A stretch of DNA of 64,000 bases. It comes from Flaccisagitta enflata (Eukaryota > Chaetognatha > Sagittoidea > Aphragmophora). The translations under genes and the position numbers were made by a program. This document shows positions 11,263-22,627 of this stretch, piece after piece. Each line of letters opens with the position of its first letter. Position 1 is the first letter of the stretch. The stretch spans positions 5,084,001-5,148,000 of the forward strand of contig OZ231128.1 in the NCBI GenBank assembly GCA_965153355.1, in the 5' to 3' direction. Below the pieces are notes generated by a model. The model was not told where the DNA came from, made no database searches, and was given only the letters and a program-made list of their open reading frames with translations.

Positions 11263-11700
11263 ACGAATTATTGAATTATTGAATTATTGAATCATTGAAT
11301 TATTGAATTATTGAATTATTGAATTATTGAATTATTGAATTATTGAATTATTGAATTATTGAATTATTGAATTATTGAATTATTGAATTATTGAATTATT
11401 GGATTATTGATTTTTTAAATCATTGAATTATTGAATTATTGAATTATTGAATTATTAAATTATTGAATTATTGAATCATTGAATCATTGAATTATTGAAT
11501 TATTGGATTATTGGATTATTGAATTATTGAATTATTGAATTATTGAATTCTTAAATTATTGAATTATTGAATTATTGAATTATTGAATTGTTGAATTATT
11601 GAATTATTGAATTATTGAATTATTGAATTATTGAATTATTGAATTATTGAATTATTGAATTATTGAATTATTGAATTACTTAATTAATGAATTATCGAAT
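11263..11700. repeat. 8-bp tandem array (AATTATTG)n
   Basis: More than 50 copies of TTGAATTA with occasional C or G variants; extremely AT-rich. No open frame of note. Confidence 0.95.
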
Positions 11701-11730
11701 ATTTGAATTTTTTACTTGTTGAGTTATTGA

Positions 11731-12879
11731 ACGTGCGTGTCCTTTTAACAAAGCATTCACCTCGTGTGTGAATCTACTCCAACGAGTGCGGTGCCAATTA
11801 CATGGACTTAAACACTACGACCAAGTCTGGCGAAGGTCCAGTTGTCAAAGACCCAGAGGAGCCATTTAAGCTATTCATCAAAAGGACGAACTTGACGAGA
11901 GCTGCATGTCATTTTCGTTTGGATGAGCAGAGACGACGATTTCAACTCGTCCTTTTTTTACTCAAAATTTTAAAATTGCTTTTCAGCTCGCTCATTAAAT
12001 ATAGGTTTTGCTGATTTTGTTTGTTTTGTCTCTATTGTTATGAGCAGATGTTCAAGAACTTCTACCTAGAAAATAAGTTTGGCGACACCTTTAACGAGAG
12101 ATAGCTCAAATTCCCGTTGAGATAAGTAAACAAAATTAATGAGCATTTTAATCTACGTCAAAAAATCTGCAATCTGAGCGCAATCTCGTCTCTGTGCGTC
12201 AAACCGATTAGAAATGACATATGTTTGGAGTTACTCATGTACTTTCAAAAATTACAATAAAATTAGAATCTATTTATTCCTCTACCCTTTCATCTTTGAA
12301 ATGCTCTCAAATTTCTATAAAATATAACAGAAACATGCGGATTGCACCCTTGGTTAGCTCTTGAGCTCTAGTTTTATGATCTCATGGATTTTTAGTCAGA
12401 TTTTGGAAGGAAAGTAGCTCAAATTTGCAGCTAAAATGAACAAAATCTACTATTATTACCACAACCACCTCTTAGTTGTGATAAAAAACCAAACTTGCGG
12501 TCCCTTAATTGGATTGAAGATTTTTTTTTCTCCTTTGTTCTAGTTAGTATGAATATAAAGATAACTAAAACAATCAGATACACAAGTTTTGAGCACATGA
12601 GGGGGAAACAAAATGCCAACCCTAAGTGTCGCCAAACTTTTTTCCTAGATAGTACTTTTTTCAGCAACCCCTTAATTAGTGTTTTTAAAGTCAAACGTAA
12701 CAAGCCCAGTCATAAGATAAGAAGATATTAGGAAAAATCACATAAGTACCTAACCGAATCCCTGCCTCCATCCTTTCCTAGTGATGCTAGAACGAATGAA
12801 AAACATGAATAGTTGAACACCATTAACACGTAGAATATGAAACACGACACTTTTCTTGGTTTTCAAAACACAAACAATA
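11731..12879. other. No recognisable gene
   Basis: AT-rich unique-looking sequence. The few ORFs of 60-90 codons have no composition or motif that supports coding. Confidence 0.45.
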
Positions 12880-12995
12880 GTCGCAAAAGCGTTAGATGGT
12901 CAGCGATGGCTGATGCCCCAAGGTATATAGGGATGAGATGGTGAGAGGAGCAGCGGCCCTGTAGGGAATGATGACCTATGCTTAAGCGCATGGGG
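12880..12995 (-). mobile_element. GGGCAGCGG-family fragment
   Basis: Begins with 'aatagtcgcaaaagcgttag' 'atggtcagcg', the inverse of the family's terminal signature, and contains 'gcagcggccctgtaggg' and 'gatgacctatgct'. The minisatellite core is absent; a purine-rich remnant resumes at about 13965-14080. Confidence 0.55.
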
Positions 12996-13062
12996 AATCT
13001 TGGAGCATTTTGTGGTCTAACCACGGCTAAAAAAAAGTAGATGCTCAATTTTCATCATTTGA

Positions 13063-13477
13063 TTACACAAGGATGCAAAATACGGTGTGATGAGGCGCCA
13101 AAAGTTTTAGCCCCCCACCCTACAGCCAACTTGGCTGAATGAAAATTCTTTTTATAAGTTGTTTTGAGTGATTAAGGGGAATATGAATGGCGTCATCAGA
13201 GGGAATTTGGGATTGTACCTAGGACCTTGAAATTTATCACTTTTTACTCTATCTTCTTTATTTTTTCAAAGATGTATATTTTATGAGTAAAAATGATAAA
13301 TTTCAAGGTTTTAGTTACAATCTAAAAAATTGCTCTGATGATGCCATTTGTATTCCCCTCTGTCACTCAAAATGACTTTCAGTGGAAAATTTCAGTCAGC
13401 CAATAAAGCTGTAAGGGGGGTGCTAATTTTTTTTACTTTTGGCGCCTCATCACGCTCTATTTTGCGTCCATGTGTAA
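13063..13477. mobile_element. Foldback MITE with long inverted repeats
   Basis: The left arm from 13071 (ggatgcaaaata, then gtgatgaggcgccaaaag) is matched by the inverse of the right arm ending at 13470. Similarity continues inward through the 'ttggctgaatgaaaattc' block to the centre near 13270, where 'tgataaatttcaaggt' mirrors 'ccttgaaatttatcac'. No coding sequence. Target duplication not resolved. Confidence 0.7.
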
Positions 13478-14342
13478 AAACCATTCATACTTTTTACATA
13501 AAATCTATAAGCATATAAAAGAGCTTCAAAAACTCTACAAATCTAGACCAAGAAGAACTTTGTGACTCAAGTCGTTCAGAAAAAAGAGCAAATTTTATCG
13601 CCGGTCAACAAGACACTTTTTCTGTCGAAAGAAGAATCAAAATGAATGGTATAAAATTTTAGGTGAAAATGAAGTATTTTTAATTCTCTTCAAGATGGAA
13701 CCAAGCAAAATTCATGATACCGCTTTGTTTAAGAACTGTATCAATTCAAAGTGGGCTACTCTAGATATATTTGAGATTTTTGAGTAGTTATCTTTAAAAT
13801 ATCGTAACTTCTAAAGTTTTCAAGCTTGAATGTTCAGAGAGAATTAAAATGAAAGATTATTTGAAACTCTTTAAAATCATCATGGATTTTAAAGGTTTTC
13901 CATTTTTAGTTACCAAGAAATCAACAATTAAAAAATTGCGTCTCCTTTTTTTTTGGCCATGGTTAAGGACCATAAGTCTGAGATTTAGGCCCTGAATGGG
14001 ACTTGAGTCTCAGGAGAGGGAGCGCATAAGAAGGAGAAGAAGAAGAAGCAGGAGAAATTTCTTGGGTATGGCCTTCATGGTCCGCCGCCAAAAAAAAAAG
14101 AAAATCCGCCACGGGCTAATTGTGTTTTTTTTTTTAAAATCTTTCCAGGTGTGAAAATGGCGTGATATAAAAAAATCATGATCAGGTTATTTCTATTTTT
14201 GTAAACAAACACTCTCAACATTTCGGCTCGGCGAAGAAGAAACTGCTAAATTCTGAAGAAGGTTCTTCATCCACTCCAGAGACAGTTTATAAAGAGTAAA
14301 TAACTCATCTCCACGAAGAAAAAAAGAGAGAGAAAAGGAACA

Positions 14343-14550
14343 AGGCCGGCTACACGGCTACCCCAGTCGCGTGCTGGTGGGCAGGGGCCATGATTGAGGC
14401 CAGCGGAGTATTTGGGCAGGAGCAGTAAGGCCAAAAACCCCATTAACGCCGAAAAAGTAAAGTGTGACGGACGGACGCACCGACCGACGGACCCACGGAC
14501 GGACGGACGGACAAAGCGGGGAGTAGAGTCGCGTAGCACGCGACTAAAAA
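14343..14550 (+). mobile_element. AGTCGCGTGC-family foldback repeat
   Basis: Full-length copy: 'ggccggctacacggctaccc' then AGTCGCGTGC at the left, GTAGCACGCGACT at the right, internal (GACG)n. Same orientation as the copies at 9197 and 14958. Confidence 0.75.
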
Positions 14551-14685
14551 AAAGAAGAGAGTTAGCGAGGTATAAGAACCGAAATGGGAAAGAAATTGAA
14601 TCTATCTATCACTCACACACACTCACTGATAAGAAAGATGCAAAGACGCATGTTCTTATTTGGTACGACAGTGAGGGTCTCTTTC

Positions 14686-14850
14686 TACTTGTAACAATCG
14701 CGTTTTTGACGGGCCACTCGGTCGCTCGCTACGTTTGTTTGCTCGCACCGCTCACTCCGCTCACTCGCTCTGCAGTGTTCTCCTTTGCTCATACGCTTCA
14801 TTTACGGGCTTCCTTATGCACTTTGCTCACTCCCTCGTGGGACAGTTAAA
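14686..14850 (+). mobile_element. Dispersed repeat, GCTCGCTC family
   Basis: 'acgggccactcggtcgctcg' through 'gctcactccctcgtgggaca'; inverse orientation to the copy at 4363-4615. Confidence 0.55.
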
Positions 14851-14957
14851 AATCATAAACACATACTCATGCTGTAAACGCGTTTGATGGGATTGAACAA
14901 GTTTTATGTCGTGAGTAGAAACTCGCCTTGAATATCTTTCTTGAGAGAACTAAAAAC

Positions 14958-15172
14958 AAGGCCGGATACACGGCTACCCCAGTCGCGTGCGGGTGGGCAG
15001 GGGCTGTAATTGAGGTCACCAGATCATTTGGGCAGGAACAGTGAGGCCAAAAACCTCAAAACCCCAAAAAAAGTAAAGTGTGATGGACGGATGGACTGAC
15101 GGACGGACCGACGGACCGACGGACCGACGGACCGACAAAGCGGGTTGTAGAGTTGCGTAGCACGCGACTAAA
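14958..15172 (+). mobile_element. AGTCGCGTGC-family foldback repeat
   Basis: Near-complete copy from 'ggccggatacacggctaccc' to TAGCACGCGACT, with the GACC/GACG core expanded. Followed by about 250 bp of purine-rich 'gaaggaagaaaaggacag' sequence (15175-15420) without a gene. Confidence 0.75.
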
Positions 15173-15599
15173 AAAGAAAAGAAATGGGATGATGGACGGC
15201 ATCCATGTGGATATTCTGAATTGAAGGAGTGACGAGACTGTGGATGGAACAAGTTGTGAAAAGGAAGAAAGTGATAGTTGAAGGGAAAAGAAGACAAGGA
15301 AGAAAAGGACAGAGACTGCGGATGGAAAAAGTGGTGAAGATGAATAAAGTGCAAGTTGAAGGGAACAGAAGAGAAGGAAGAAAAGGACAGGCTGATAGAC
15401 AACAAGCCCAAGACAGGGCATAAGTCACGGACGGTCGACCAGGGGCAGTACTACAGTACTAGAGAACTACATGAAAAGTAAAAGAGACAACGGTAATTCA
15501 AATATGGCACGGATGGACCGACGGACGGACCGACTTAGCAAGAGAAGGAGGAAAAGGAGAGACTAAAAGCAAGAAGAGCGAGAAGAAGTAAAAACAAAA

Positions 15600-15748
15600 C
15601 AAGGCCGGATACACGGCCAATACCAGTCGCGGACGGGTGGGCAGGGGCGGAAACGCTGGTTTTTCCACTTTTCGACTCGTGCTCACCAACCGACCAACGG
15701 ACGGACGGACAAAGCCTCTTATAGAGTCGCTCGTCCGCGACTAAAAAC
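15600..15748 (+). mobile_element. AGTCGCGTGC-family variant copy
   Basis: Starts 'ggccggatacacggccaata' and ends 'cctcttatagagtcgctcgt' 'ccgcgact'. This 'CCTCTTATAGAGT' subfamily is also seen at 29267 and 29755. Purine-rich low-complexity DNA follows to 15950. Confidence 0.6.
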
Positions 15749-15989
15749 AAAAACAAAAAAGAAAAAAAAGAGAAAGAAACGAAAAAAAAAGGAAGAAGAA
15801 GGAAGGGCAGATGAAGAAGTAATAATAGATGAAGATAAAGATGAAGGAGAAGAAGAAGGAAAAGAAAAAAAAGAGAAAACATTTGGAGAAGAAGAATATG
15901 GAGGAGAAAAACTGGGGAGGAAAAGTAAAAGGATGAAGTAAAAGTTTAGTATCAATAGTAATAAACAAATCATTCAAACGCCGAATCAT

Positions 15990-16499
15990 TCAAACGTCTC
16001 AACACCGTGATCTTTGCAGCCATGTTTATGACTAGGATGGCTGTTTATCATTTACATCTGCTTAACTACGTAATGACAAATACGTAATGATAACTACGTA
16101 ATGACAAATGGCCTCTCTGATGAGTTTGATAACTATCATTATATAATAGAGATCGGAAACTATTAAGCTCTTATGTGAAAAGTTGAGGAGAATAATCTTT
16201 TTCTATCTTACACGAAGAATTTCCACTGAAGAAAACATTATTATTTTAAGCTATCATCATGCTGCAGCGTGGTAAAAAAAAGGTTCCTCGCTCAATGATT
16301 TTTTTGTAAATGAGGCTGCTTAGAACAATGATCAATGATTACGTCCTGAATATATATTATATTATGCGCTTCAACCACCTTTTTTCCTTCATTATATAAC
16401 ATAACTGGACTTTATCAAGCTAAGTTAATTCGCCTCTTTTGTAGTTCATTTAGATGAACATATGTGAATGGTTTCTATTACGTCATTAAAATGACAGCT
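15990..16499. other. No gene; possible LINE 3' flank
   Basis: AT-rich, with a short direct repeat of 'actacgtaatgacaaat' at about 16060-16112. It lies directly 3' of the LINE ORF2 (minus strand) and may include its 3' UTR, but the element's end cannot be set. Confidence 0.4.
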
Positions 16500-16529
16500 C
16501 ATGCAGCAAACAATCACATAATCACTATT

Positions 16530-19349
16530 CTAATAGTTAATCCCGCTTGCCGCCCGAATGACCCGATTTGCATGCGCGGCGCATCCTTCCTTGAATTTGA
16601 TCCGCCGTCGTTGGAATGAGTTGTAGATGTCGAGGTATCCGAGAGATTGACGTAGGGTCCTTATGCTCTCCCAACGGTTGTAGCCGAAGATACGCCTAAT
16701 GGCGTCATTCATTGCGACGTGACATGAATGCATTTCCGCGCTACTAAATTCTTTAACTTCAGACGCATGCGTAATAGTTGGGACACAAATTGTAAAAAGG
16801 AGACTCATTAGTACTATTTCGTCTGGCTTTGCCTTAGCCGACACAAGAGAATTTGCGCTACAATAAAATGCTCTGAGTTCAGACTTCGCAGAAAAAGATA
16901 GATACTTGCCAGAAACAATAGTAGTACCGAGATAACGCCATTCCGTGACAATTTCAATCTCATTACCATTAAGAATAAGCGGTTTGATAACAGATCCTGG
17001 ATTACCAAAAATTAGTGTTTTAGATTTTTTCGTATTGAAAGTAAGATTAAATTTGCTGCAGTATTTTTGACAGACATCAAGTAATTCTTGCATAGCACTT
17101 CTAGTTGGCGATATAAGACACAAATCATCAGCGAAAAATAGACATGCTACAAACATTTCAATCATGTGACATCCTATACCTTTCGACCTTAAAAGCCTAA
17201 TCAAGTCATCAACATAGATTGCAAAGAGACGAGGACTAAGAACTCCGCCTTGCTTCACACCAGTTAATACATCAAAAAAATCTCCATGTACTCCATTCCA
17301 CTTACATCTTGCCGCCATATTACAATACCAATAAATTAGTATATTTAAGAGACATAAAGGAATACCTCGATCCATCAATTTTATAAACAGGCCATAGTGA
17401 GAGATTTTGTCAAAGGCTTTCGTACAATCTAAAAAGGTAACAAAAGTCGCGGAGCCATTTCTTTGAAAATAGTCAACACAAGACTTGAGAATAAATATAG
17501 CATGGGATGTTGAGTGTTTAGCTTTGAAGCCAAATTGTAAGTCGTCGCTTATCAAGTAACATTCAAGTTTAGATAACAATAAATATTCAAATAGCTGTGC
17601 AAATATGACACCGAGACTAACAGGGCGGTAATTAGAGGGACTTGACGCATCGCCATTTCTATCTTTGATGACGGGGGTAATAGTGTTACAAAGAAATTCG
17701 TGAGGTACATATCCGTGACTAAGCATCGAGTTGAACAAAATGTGAAGATGGATGAGAAGCTTAGGGCTACCGTGAAAGATATGATACGCTTTAACAAAAT
17801 TACCAGTGGCTTTACCAATTTTCAATTTACGAACTGCGTTCAACATGTCATCCCACGTAAACAGAGAAGGATTAAGAGAGTCGTTATTATGGTTTTCACA
17901 ATAGGATTTGTAAATAGGATCAAATTTACTTTTAAGACGATCATTTGCTTCTGAATTGACATGAATACTACTGAAAAAATTCGAGAAATTTTCAACTATG
18001 TCTTCGTCATCTACAGAACCGTCAATTATAACAGATGAGGGGACATGACCGGAATTAATACTTTTGTAGTTCTTCCAAAATGTATTAGAATCACGATTCA
18101 ATAAGCTCTGGGATAAAGCATCAGATAAATTACCAGCTTCCGTGCGTTTACTTCTACGTAACTGCCGTTTGTATTGACCATGAGTAGAAATTTTTTCATT
18201 GTATATTACACCTGACCGCGGACATCCAACTGATTTCCAAAGTGTAAATGCATCATGAGATTTACGCTTAAGCTCGCTAAGTTCCGGGGACCAAAAACAT
18301 TTATTTATACCATGTTTACGACGTGGTAATACTTCATCGGCCTTGGCAATAGCTTTCACAATATCGCAGTAATATTTTTCAAGTGAAAAAGTGTGCTGTA
18401 CATCATTGCAAATAACATTATAATGATTAATCGTAGAAACGGGAATCTCAATTTGATCAAGGTGATATGCCATGGTAGAACGAAAAGAATCTAATTCTTC
18501 TTCTTTTAATGAATTCCAAGGAATATAGTTTGTATGGGCATTTCTAACTGGGTTAAAAGTGTCAATATTTACGTTTAAAGTCAAACGTAATGGAACATGA
18601 TCAGATACATTCATATGATGATAACATATTTCTGCATTTTCTATAAATGGTTGCAAGGTTTGACTAACTAGAATACAATCAATAAAGGTGTATGAATTCT
18701 TTTTTACATCACATCGTGTATACTGTGTAGAGTGATCAAAATTAGGAATTGAGTCAAAACAAGAGATAAGACCATACTCGCGCATTAAATCATTGACTAA
18801 GATAGCATAAGGATGATTCAATTTGTATACATTACAGTTAAAATCAGCCATGATAATGTACTTGTGAAAAGGATGACTTTTTAGAATATTCTCTACAAAT
18901 GCAAGTGTCTCGCTATAAAGAATAAGTTGCTCTTGTATTCTACTATTGTCAAAGTAAGGAAAGTACACATTGATCAGTAAAACATCATGATCTGTAATCT
19001 TCAACTCTAATACAGACACTCGTTCATGGTTTAAATCAAGTCTGGGTCGTACTGATTTTGAAATATTTTTTTTATAAAGAAACCCCGTACCACCATACGG
19101 TCTTCCTTTCATGATTTGAGAATTAACTACTTTTTGCATACCAGAAACAGCATGAGAGTCGTAATTAGAATGTAATAATTTCAAACGATTAGTTCCGTGA
19201 TTTTTTCTATAAGGGGGACGCAACCAATGCTCTTGAATGGCTAATACTGAAATATTATTTTCGTCACATTGATCATAAAGAAATTCTTTAGAATTGTCAA
19301 AGCCACAAATATTATGACTGGAAATTATGAGTTTACCGGTGTCATCCAT
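16530..19349 (-). CDS. LINE ORF2p: AP-like endonuclease and reverse transcriptase
   Basis: About 939 residues from the ATG at 19349; the frame is open a further 18 codons upstream to a TAG, starting on TTG. The N-terminal ~250 residues are an apurinic-like endonuclease: SSHNICGF (Asn), LAIQEHWLRP (Glu), YIIMADFNCN (Asp/Asn) and VSDHVPL (Asp-His). RT follows: SNYRPVSL, TFLDCTKAFDKISH (catalytic Asp), GVKQGGVLSPRLFAIYVDDL and CLFFADDLCLIS (catalytic Asp-Asp). The C-terminus is a 'YNRWESIRTLRQSLGY' helical region typical of LINE ORF2. It nicks target DNA and reverse-transcribes its own RNA in place. The start overlaps the ORF1 stop in ATGGATGA. Confidence 0.85.
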   Translation of the reverse strand: MDDTGKLIISSHNICGFDNSKEFLYDQCDENNISVLAIQEHWLRPPYRKNHGTNRLKLLHSNYDSHAVSGMQKVVNSQIMKGRPYGGTGFLYKKNISKSVRPRLDLNHERVSVLELKITDHDVLLINVYFPYFDNSRIQEQLILYSETLAFVENILKSHPFHKYIIMADFNCNVYKLNHPYAILVNDLMREYGLISCFDSIPNFDHSTQYTRCDVKKNSYTFIDCILVSQTLQPFIENAEICYHHMNVSDHVPLRLTLNVNIDTFNPVRNAHTNYIPWNSLKEEELDSFRSTMAYHLDQIEIPVSTINHYNVICNDVQHTFSLEKYYCDIVKAIAKADEVLPRRKHGINKCFWSPELSELKRKSHDAFTLWKSVGCPRSGVIYNEKISTHGQYKRQLRRSKRTEAGNLSDALSQSLLNRDSNTFWKNYKSINSGHVPSSVIIDGSVDDEDIVENFSNFFSSIHVNSEANDRLKSKFDPIYKSYCENHNNDSLNPSLFTWDDMLNAVRKLKIGKATGNFVKAYHIFHGSPKLLIHLHILFNSMLSHGYVPHEFLCNTITPVIKDRNGDASSPSNYRPVSLGVIFAQLFEYLLLSKLECYLISDDLQFGFKAKHSTSHAIFILKSCVDYFQRNGSATFVTFLDCTKAFDKISHYGLFIKLMDRGIPLCLLNILIYWYCNMAARCKWNGVHGDFFDVLTGVKQGGVLSPRLFAIYVDDLIRLLRSKGIGCHMIEMFVACLFFADDLCLISPTRSAMQELLDVCQKYCSKFNLTFNTKKSKTLIFGNPGSVIKPLILNGNEIEIVTEWRYLGTTIVSGKYLSFSAKSELRAFYCSANSLVSAKAKPDEIVLMSLLFTICVPTITHASEVKEFSSAEMHSCHVAMNDAIRRIFGYNRWESIRTLRQSLGYLDIYNSFQRRRIKFKEGCAAHANRVIRAASGINY

Positions 19350-20433
19350 TTGTAGTCTCTGAGGAGGACGGATTTGATGGTTTTGGTGACCAGAAGCGAC
19401 CAACTAAGACCCCCTCAGGCCAAATTTTTCCGTCCTCGACGATTGAAAGCTGGCTTTTTTTGACCACCAGCTTGAAGCTTTTGAATCGATTGTGCTTTTG
19501 TGGAATCGGATCAAGCGAAATTGTCTCCACTTGATGTTCATCAAGAAGAGCCCGAATATCCTCCGGCTGAGTTGTATTGTCGAGGTAACCAATGTATTTG
19601 GCGACAGTCAAATCTGCCCCCTTGAGCGAGATTCGTCCGGCGCTTACGCTTGTTCCGATGACGACTGTCGAGGATTTCCGCGCCGGGGGACGTTGACATT
19701 GACGCGGATTTTTGTCACCTGACGGATTAGGAGCGGCGGTTTTTATTTTTTGACGGACCACGCCATTCCATGACTGAATATCCTCAGATTCTGAGGACGA
19801 TGCAAGTGCAACTATGGCCTCTGCAGCACTTTCAACTCCCGCATCCACTCTGACGGGAGTCGCAGCAGCAGCAGCACCATCACCTTCCGCACTCGTGGCT
19901 GCAGCAGCTGCATCAACGCCGACGTCGACGGTATTGGCGTTATTTTGTCGTATGCCGCCAGCATCTTTCCTATGATATCGCATGATTGATGACTCCAGAG
20001 AATCTTTAGTCACCATTTCCGTCTGCATTTTGCGTATCGTGCACTTCATGTCGTGAATTGACGCAAGTAGCATGTCAAGAGAAACATGCGAGTCGGCGCC
20101 GGGAGCGCCGGCGCCGGGAGCGCCAAATGGAATACGCGTGAGATCGCGCGCAACAAAAACAGGAGACGTCTCCCCCGCACTATCGACCGCAATCATTTTG
20201 TCGATAATATCTCCGAGCGTTTTGGATCCGTAGTCGTCATTGCCGTGACGTCGAGAGAGACGGACGTTCAGCGCATTTTCAAACTTTTCTTTTTCCGTAG
20301 TGATTTCTTCGACTGAGTAGAATTTCACGCAGATATCGATTATAACATTCTTTGGCGTCGTTGCCAGTCTATTTTTCAAGTAGAAGAGCATTTCGCTTAC
20401 AAAAACACGGTCATTCTCGCGTATCAGCGTCAT
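19342..20433 (-). CDS. LINE ORF1p, RNA-binding Gag-like protein
   Basis: 363 residues from an ATG. The N-terminal ~100 residues are helical and charged, followed by an Ala-rich linker (AAAAATSAEG) and a SxxSEDIQSW segment. The C-terminal ~110 residues form an RRM-like domain: STVVIGTSVSAG, then VAKYIGYLDNTTQPEDIRAL, FKSFKLVVKK and WPEGVLVGRFW. This 'WP.GV.V..F' ending is common to ORF1 proteins of invertebrate CR1/L2-like LINEs, which coat the element RNA. No zinc knuckle is present. It ends with TGA inside ATGGATGA, so ORF2 probably starts by termination-reinitiation. Confidence 0.75.
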   Translation of the reverse strand: MTLIRENDRVFVSEMLFYLKNRLATTPKNVIIDICVKFYSVEEITTEKEKFENALNVRLSRRHGNDDYGSKTLGDIIDKMIAVDSAGETSPVFVARDLTRIPFGAPGAGAPGADSHVSLDMLLASIHDMKCTIRKMQTEMVTKDSLESSIMRYHRKDAGGIRQNNANTVDVGVDAAAAATSAEGDGAAAAATPVRVDAGVESAAEAIVALASSSESEDIQSWNGVVRQKIKTAAPNPSGDKNPRQCQRPPARKSSTVVIGTSVSAGRISLKGADLTVAKYIGYLDNTTQPEDIRALLDEHQVETISLDPIPQKHNRFKSFKLVVKKSQLSIVEDGKIWPEGVLVGRFWSPKPSNPSSSETTNG

Positions 20434-20629
20434 TTTTTTGTCATTTTTTTCCGACTAGGGAGTATCACATTGCTTCGCGTCCTCCAGATTTTAAAGAAGC
20501 AGTTTGATTAAAAGGTGTCCGATGACACGATGTCGACGCCGTAACACCGCCGTTATACAGATTTCGTCTGTAATGTTCTTCCGGTCTCCGATGTCGTCGT
20601 AGTCGTAATCGGGTCCCCGGAAACCTTAA

Positions 20630-21320
20630 TTAAGCAAATAAAAGAATTTTAGCTTATGTAAATTGTTCAAAAAAGAATCCACAGAGAATGCTTAATCATG
20701 TTTCGAGCCTTGCTGAACTCTGCACCTGTTTCATGCTCAGACGTGTCACTGTCACTAGATGTACCACTATACCACTATGACGTTTTGGGCCGTTTTTGGG
20801 TATTTGCGAGCATTTTCTTTATCTCTGCCATTGTTTAATGAACTGCGTAACTGCTCCTTCCCACCAACAAGAATTAGAAGCTTGGCTAGTATATTTTATT
20901 GTGTAAGGTTGGGTCAGAAATATTTGGTAGTATCATGATTCATGGGTGCGCAGTGGAAGCTTTGTTTTTTTGTAAGCCTCATCAAGTCATGCTCATAACA
21001 CAAGGTTTCTAAGTTGACCAGCCTGAATAGCAACACGGGAATGTTATCATGCAAAATGAATCTTTATTCAATGGAAACAAAAGCAACGCTGGTTACCGTA
21101 TCTTTGAAAATGAGGGTGTGGGCAGGGGCAGATAGGCTCGGTTTCAAACTAATCAACTCAAGAATTGCCAATAGATAGACCAATGGATGGACGGACATAT
21201 GCTCGATGCCTGTTTTAGAGTCTGCAACTAAAATGACGAAGATCAGGTAGGGAAGCAAAGGAAAAAGAAAAAGTTTCTTTCTTCTAGGCCAATAGGTCAG
21301 AAGATGTCGTTCGAGGACGA
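20630..21320. other. No gene; partial AGTCGCGTGC-family relic
   Basis: Unique AT-rich sequence except 21090-21235, where 'gggtgtgggcaggggcagat' and 'ggatggacggacat' followed by 'agagtctgcaactaaaa' mark a degenerate foldback repeat. Confidence 0.45.
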
Positions 21321-21362
21321 AGAGGGTGGTTCTTGAGGCTCATGCCGGTAGACTGCCTTCAT

Positions 21363-21545
21363 CTCCATCTCCTCCTTCCACCGCCACCACCACCACCACC
21401 ACCACCATCATCCCCTACCGTTCTCCCACCACCACCTTTTCCCCTCACCACCACCTCATTCTTCCACCACCGGTAACACCACCATCTCCTCAAGCTCCCC
21501 TTCAGCGTCCACCACCTCTTCAACTTCCAACCCCTCGTCATCTTA
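21363..21545. repeat. CCA-rich low-complexity tract
   Basis: (CCA)n interspersed with CTC. Apparent proline/threonine ORFs reflect the repeat. 21560-21890 holds nothing recognisable. Confidence 0.8.
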
Positions 21546-21899
21546 TTCAGCCACCATGATCACCTGCGGCTTGCGTTTCTCCTACTCCAACCATTTCGAT
21601 TAAAAGACTCGATTCCTGGGATGATTACTATGTATGATATGCATTAACTTTTTTCAGGGGAACAAAAATTCAAATGAGAATTAATTCTTAAAATAATATG
21701 ACATAAGTTAAAAGTGAAACAGGATCAGTGGACATGATAAGTGTTATTGCATCTTTTTGGATCAAGCTGGACAATCTCGGTGAGGTCAATATTTTTAAAA
21801 TTAGTTAATGTTGAATTAAACAATTGGCTGTTCTGCCTTATGACTAACTGATCTTCAGCCTCCACTGGCTCCTCTTTAACCACTTCCACCTTTCTCATT

Positions 21900-22450
21900 T
21901 GCGTACAATCTCTAAACCATCAACACCACTGCCTCCTCTTTTCTCCCAACCAGCTCAACCACAATCTCTCACTCCTACAATCTACATTACCAGCACTATT
22001 CCATCTCTATCTTCTCCATCTCTTTCTCCTCACTCACCACCGCTTACACCTTCTCCACAACCATCTTCTCGTTCTTCTCCTCACCCACCACCATCTTTGT
22101 CTCCTCCATCACCATCACTATCACCTCTGCCACCACCACCCCCACGCCCCACCACTAGCCCCTCGTATCACATCCACATTATCTTTCTCCTCCACCACAA
22201 CCCCCCCTACCAGCAGCTCCGCGCATCATCTTCCACCACCACCACCACCACCACATCATCTATCTTCCCAACTACCACCACCCGCACCACTAGCTCCTCG
22301 CATCCTCCACCACCCGAACCACCACCACCACTTTCTCCGCCTGCACCGCCACCAGCAAAACTTTCCTCTACACTACCACCACCACCACTTTCTCCTCCAC
22401 CACCACCACTAACCCCCACCAACACCACCCCGCCCCCACAAGCACCCTGC
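21900..22450. repeat. CCA/CTC low-complexity region
   Basis: Long C-rich array with a 308-codon open frame of Pro/Ser/Thr that changes to poly-Cys in the neighbouring TTG run. This indicates repeat composition rather than a gene. Confidence 0.8.
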
Positions 22451-22627
22451 ATCGTCTTCCATGAGGCGGTTTTGTCACTTGTTTGGCTGCAGTTCCGAAT
22501 ACAGAGGATTGATTTTTACCGATTGCCGCTTTTTCAAAGCTTCGGCGTCCGCGGCCAACTGAGCTGCCATCATTTTGTTCCGGATCACATCCTGAGAAAT
22601 GATTTGTTTTTTTTACATAGATTACAG

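Larger units (their letters stand above)
16500..20627 (-). mobile_element. Two-ORF non-LTR retrotransposon, CR1/L2-like
   Basis: Minus-strand LINE with a GC-richer 5' UTR (20434 to about 20627, where composition drops to AT-rich), ORF1 and ORF2 both open, and an AT-rich 3' side. The EN + RT architecture without RNase H, and an ORF1 with an RRM-like domain, fit the CR1/L2 group. Clade assignment is inference from motif style. The intact frames suggest a young, possibly active copy. Confidence 0.7.
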
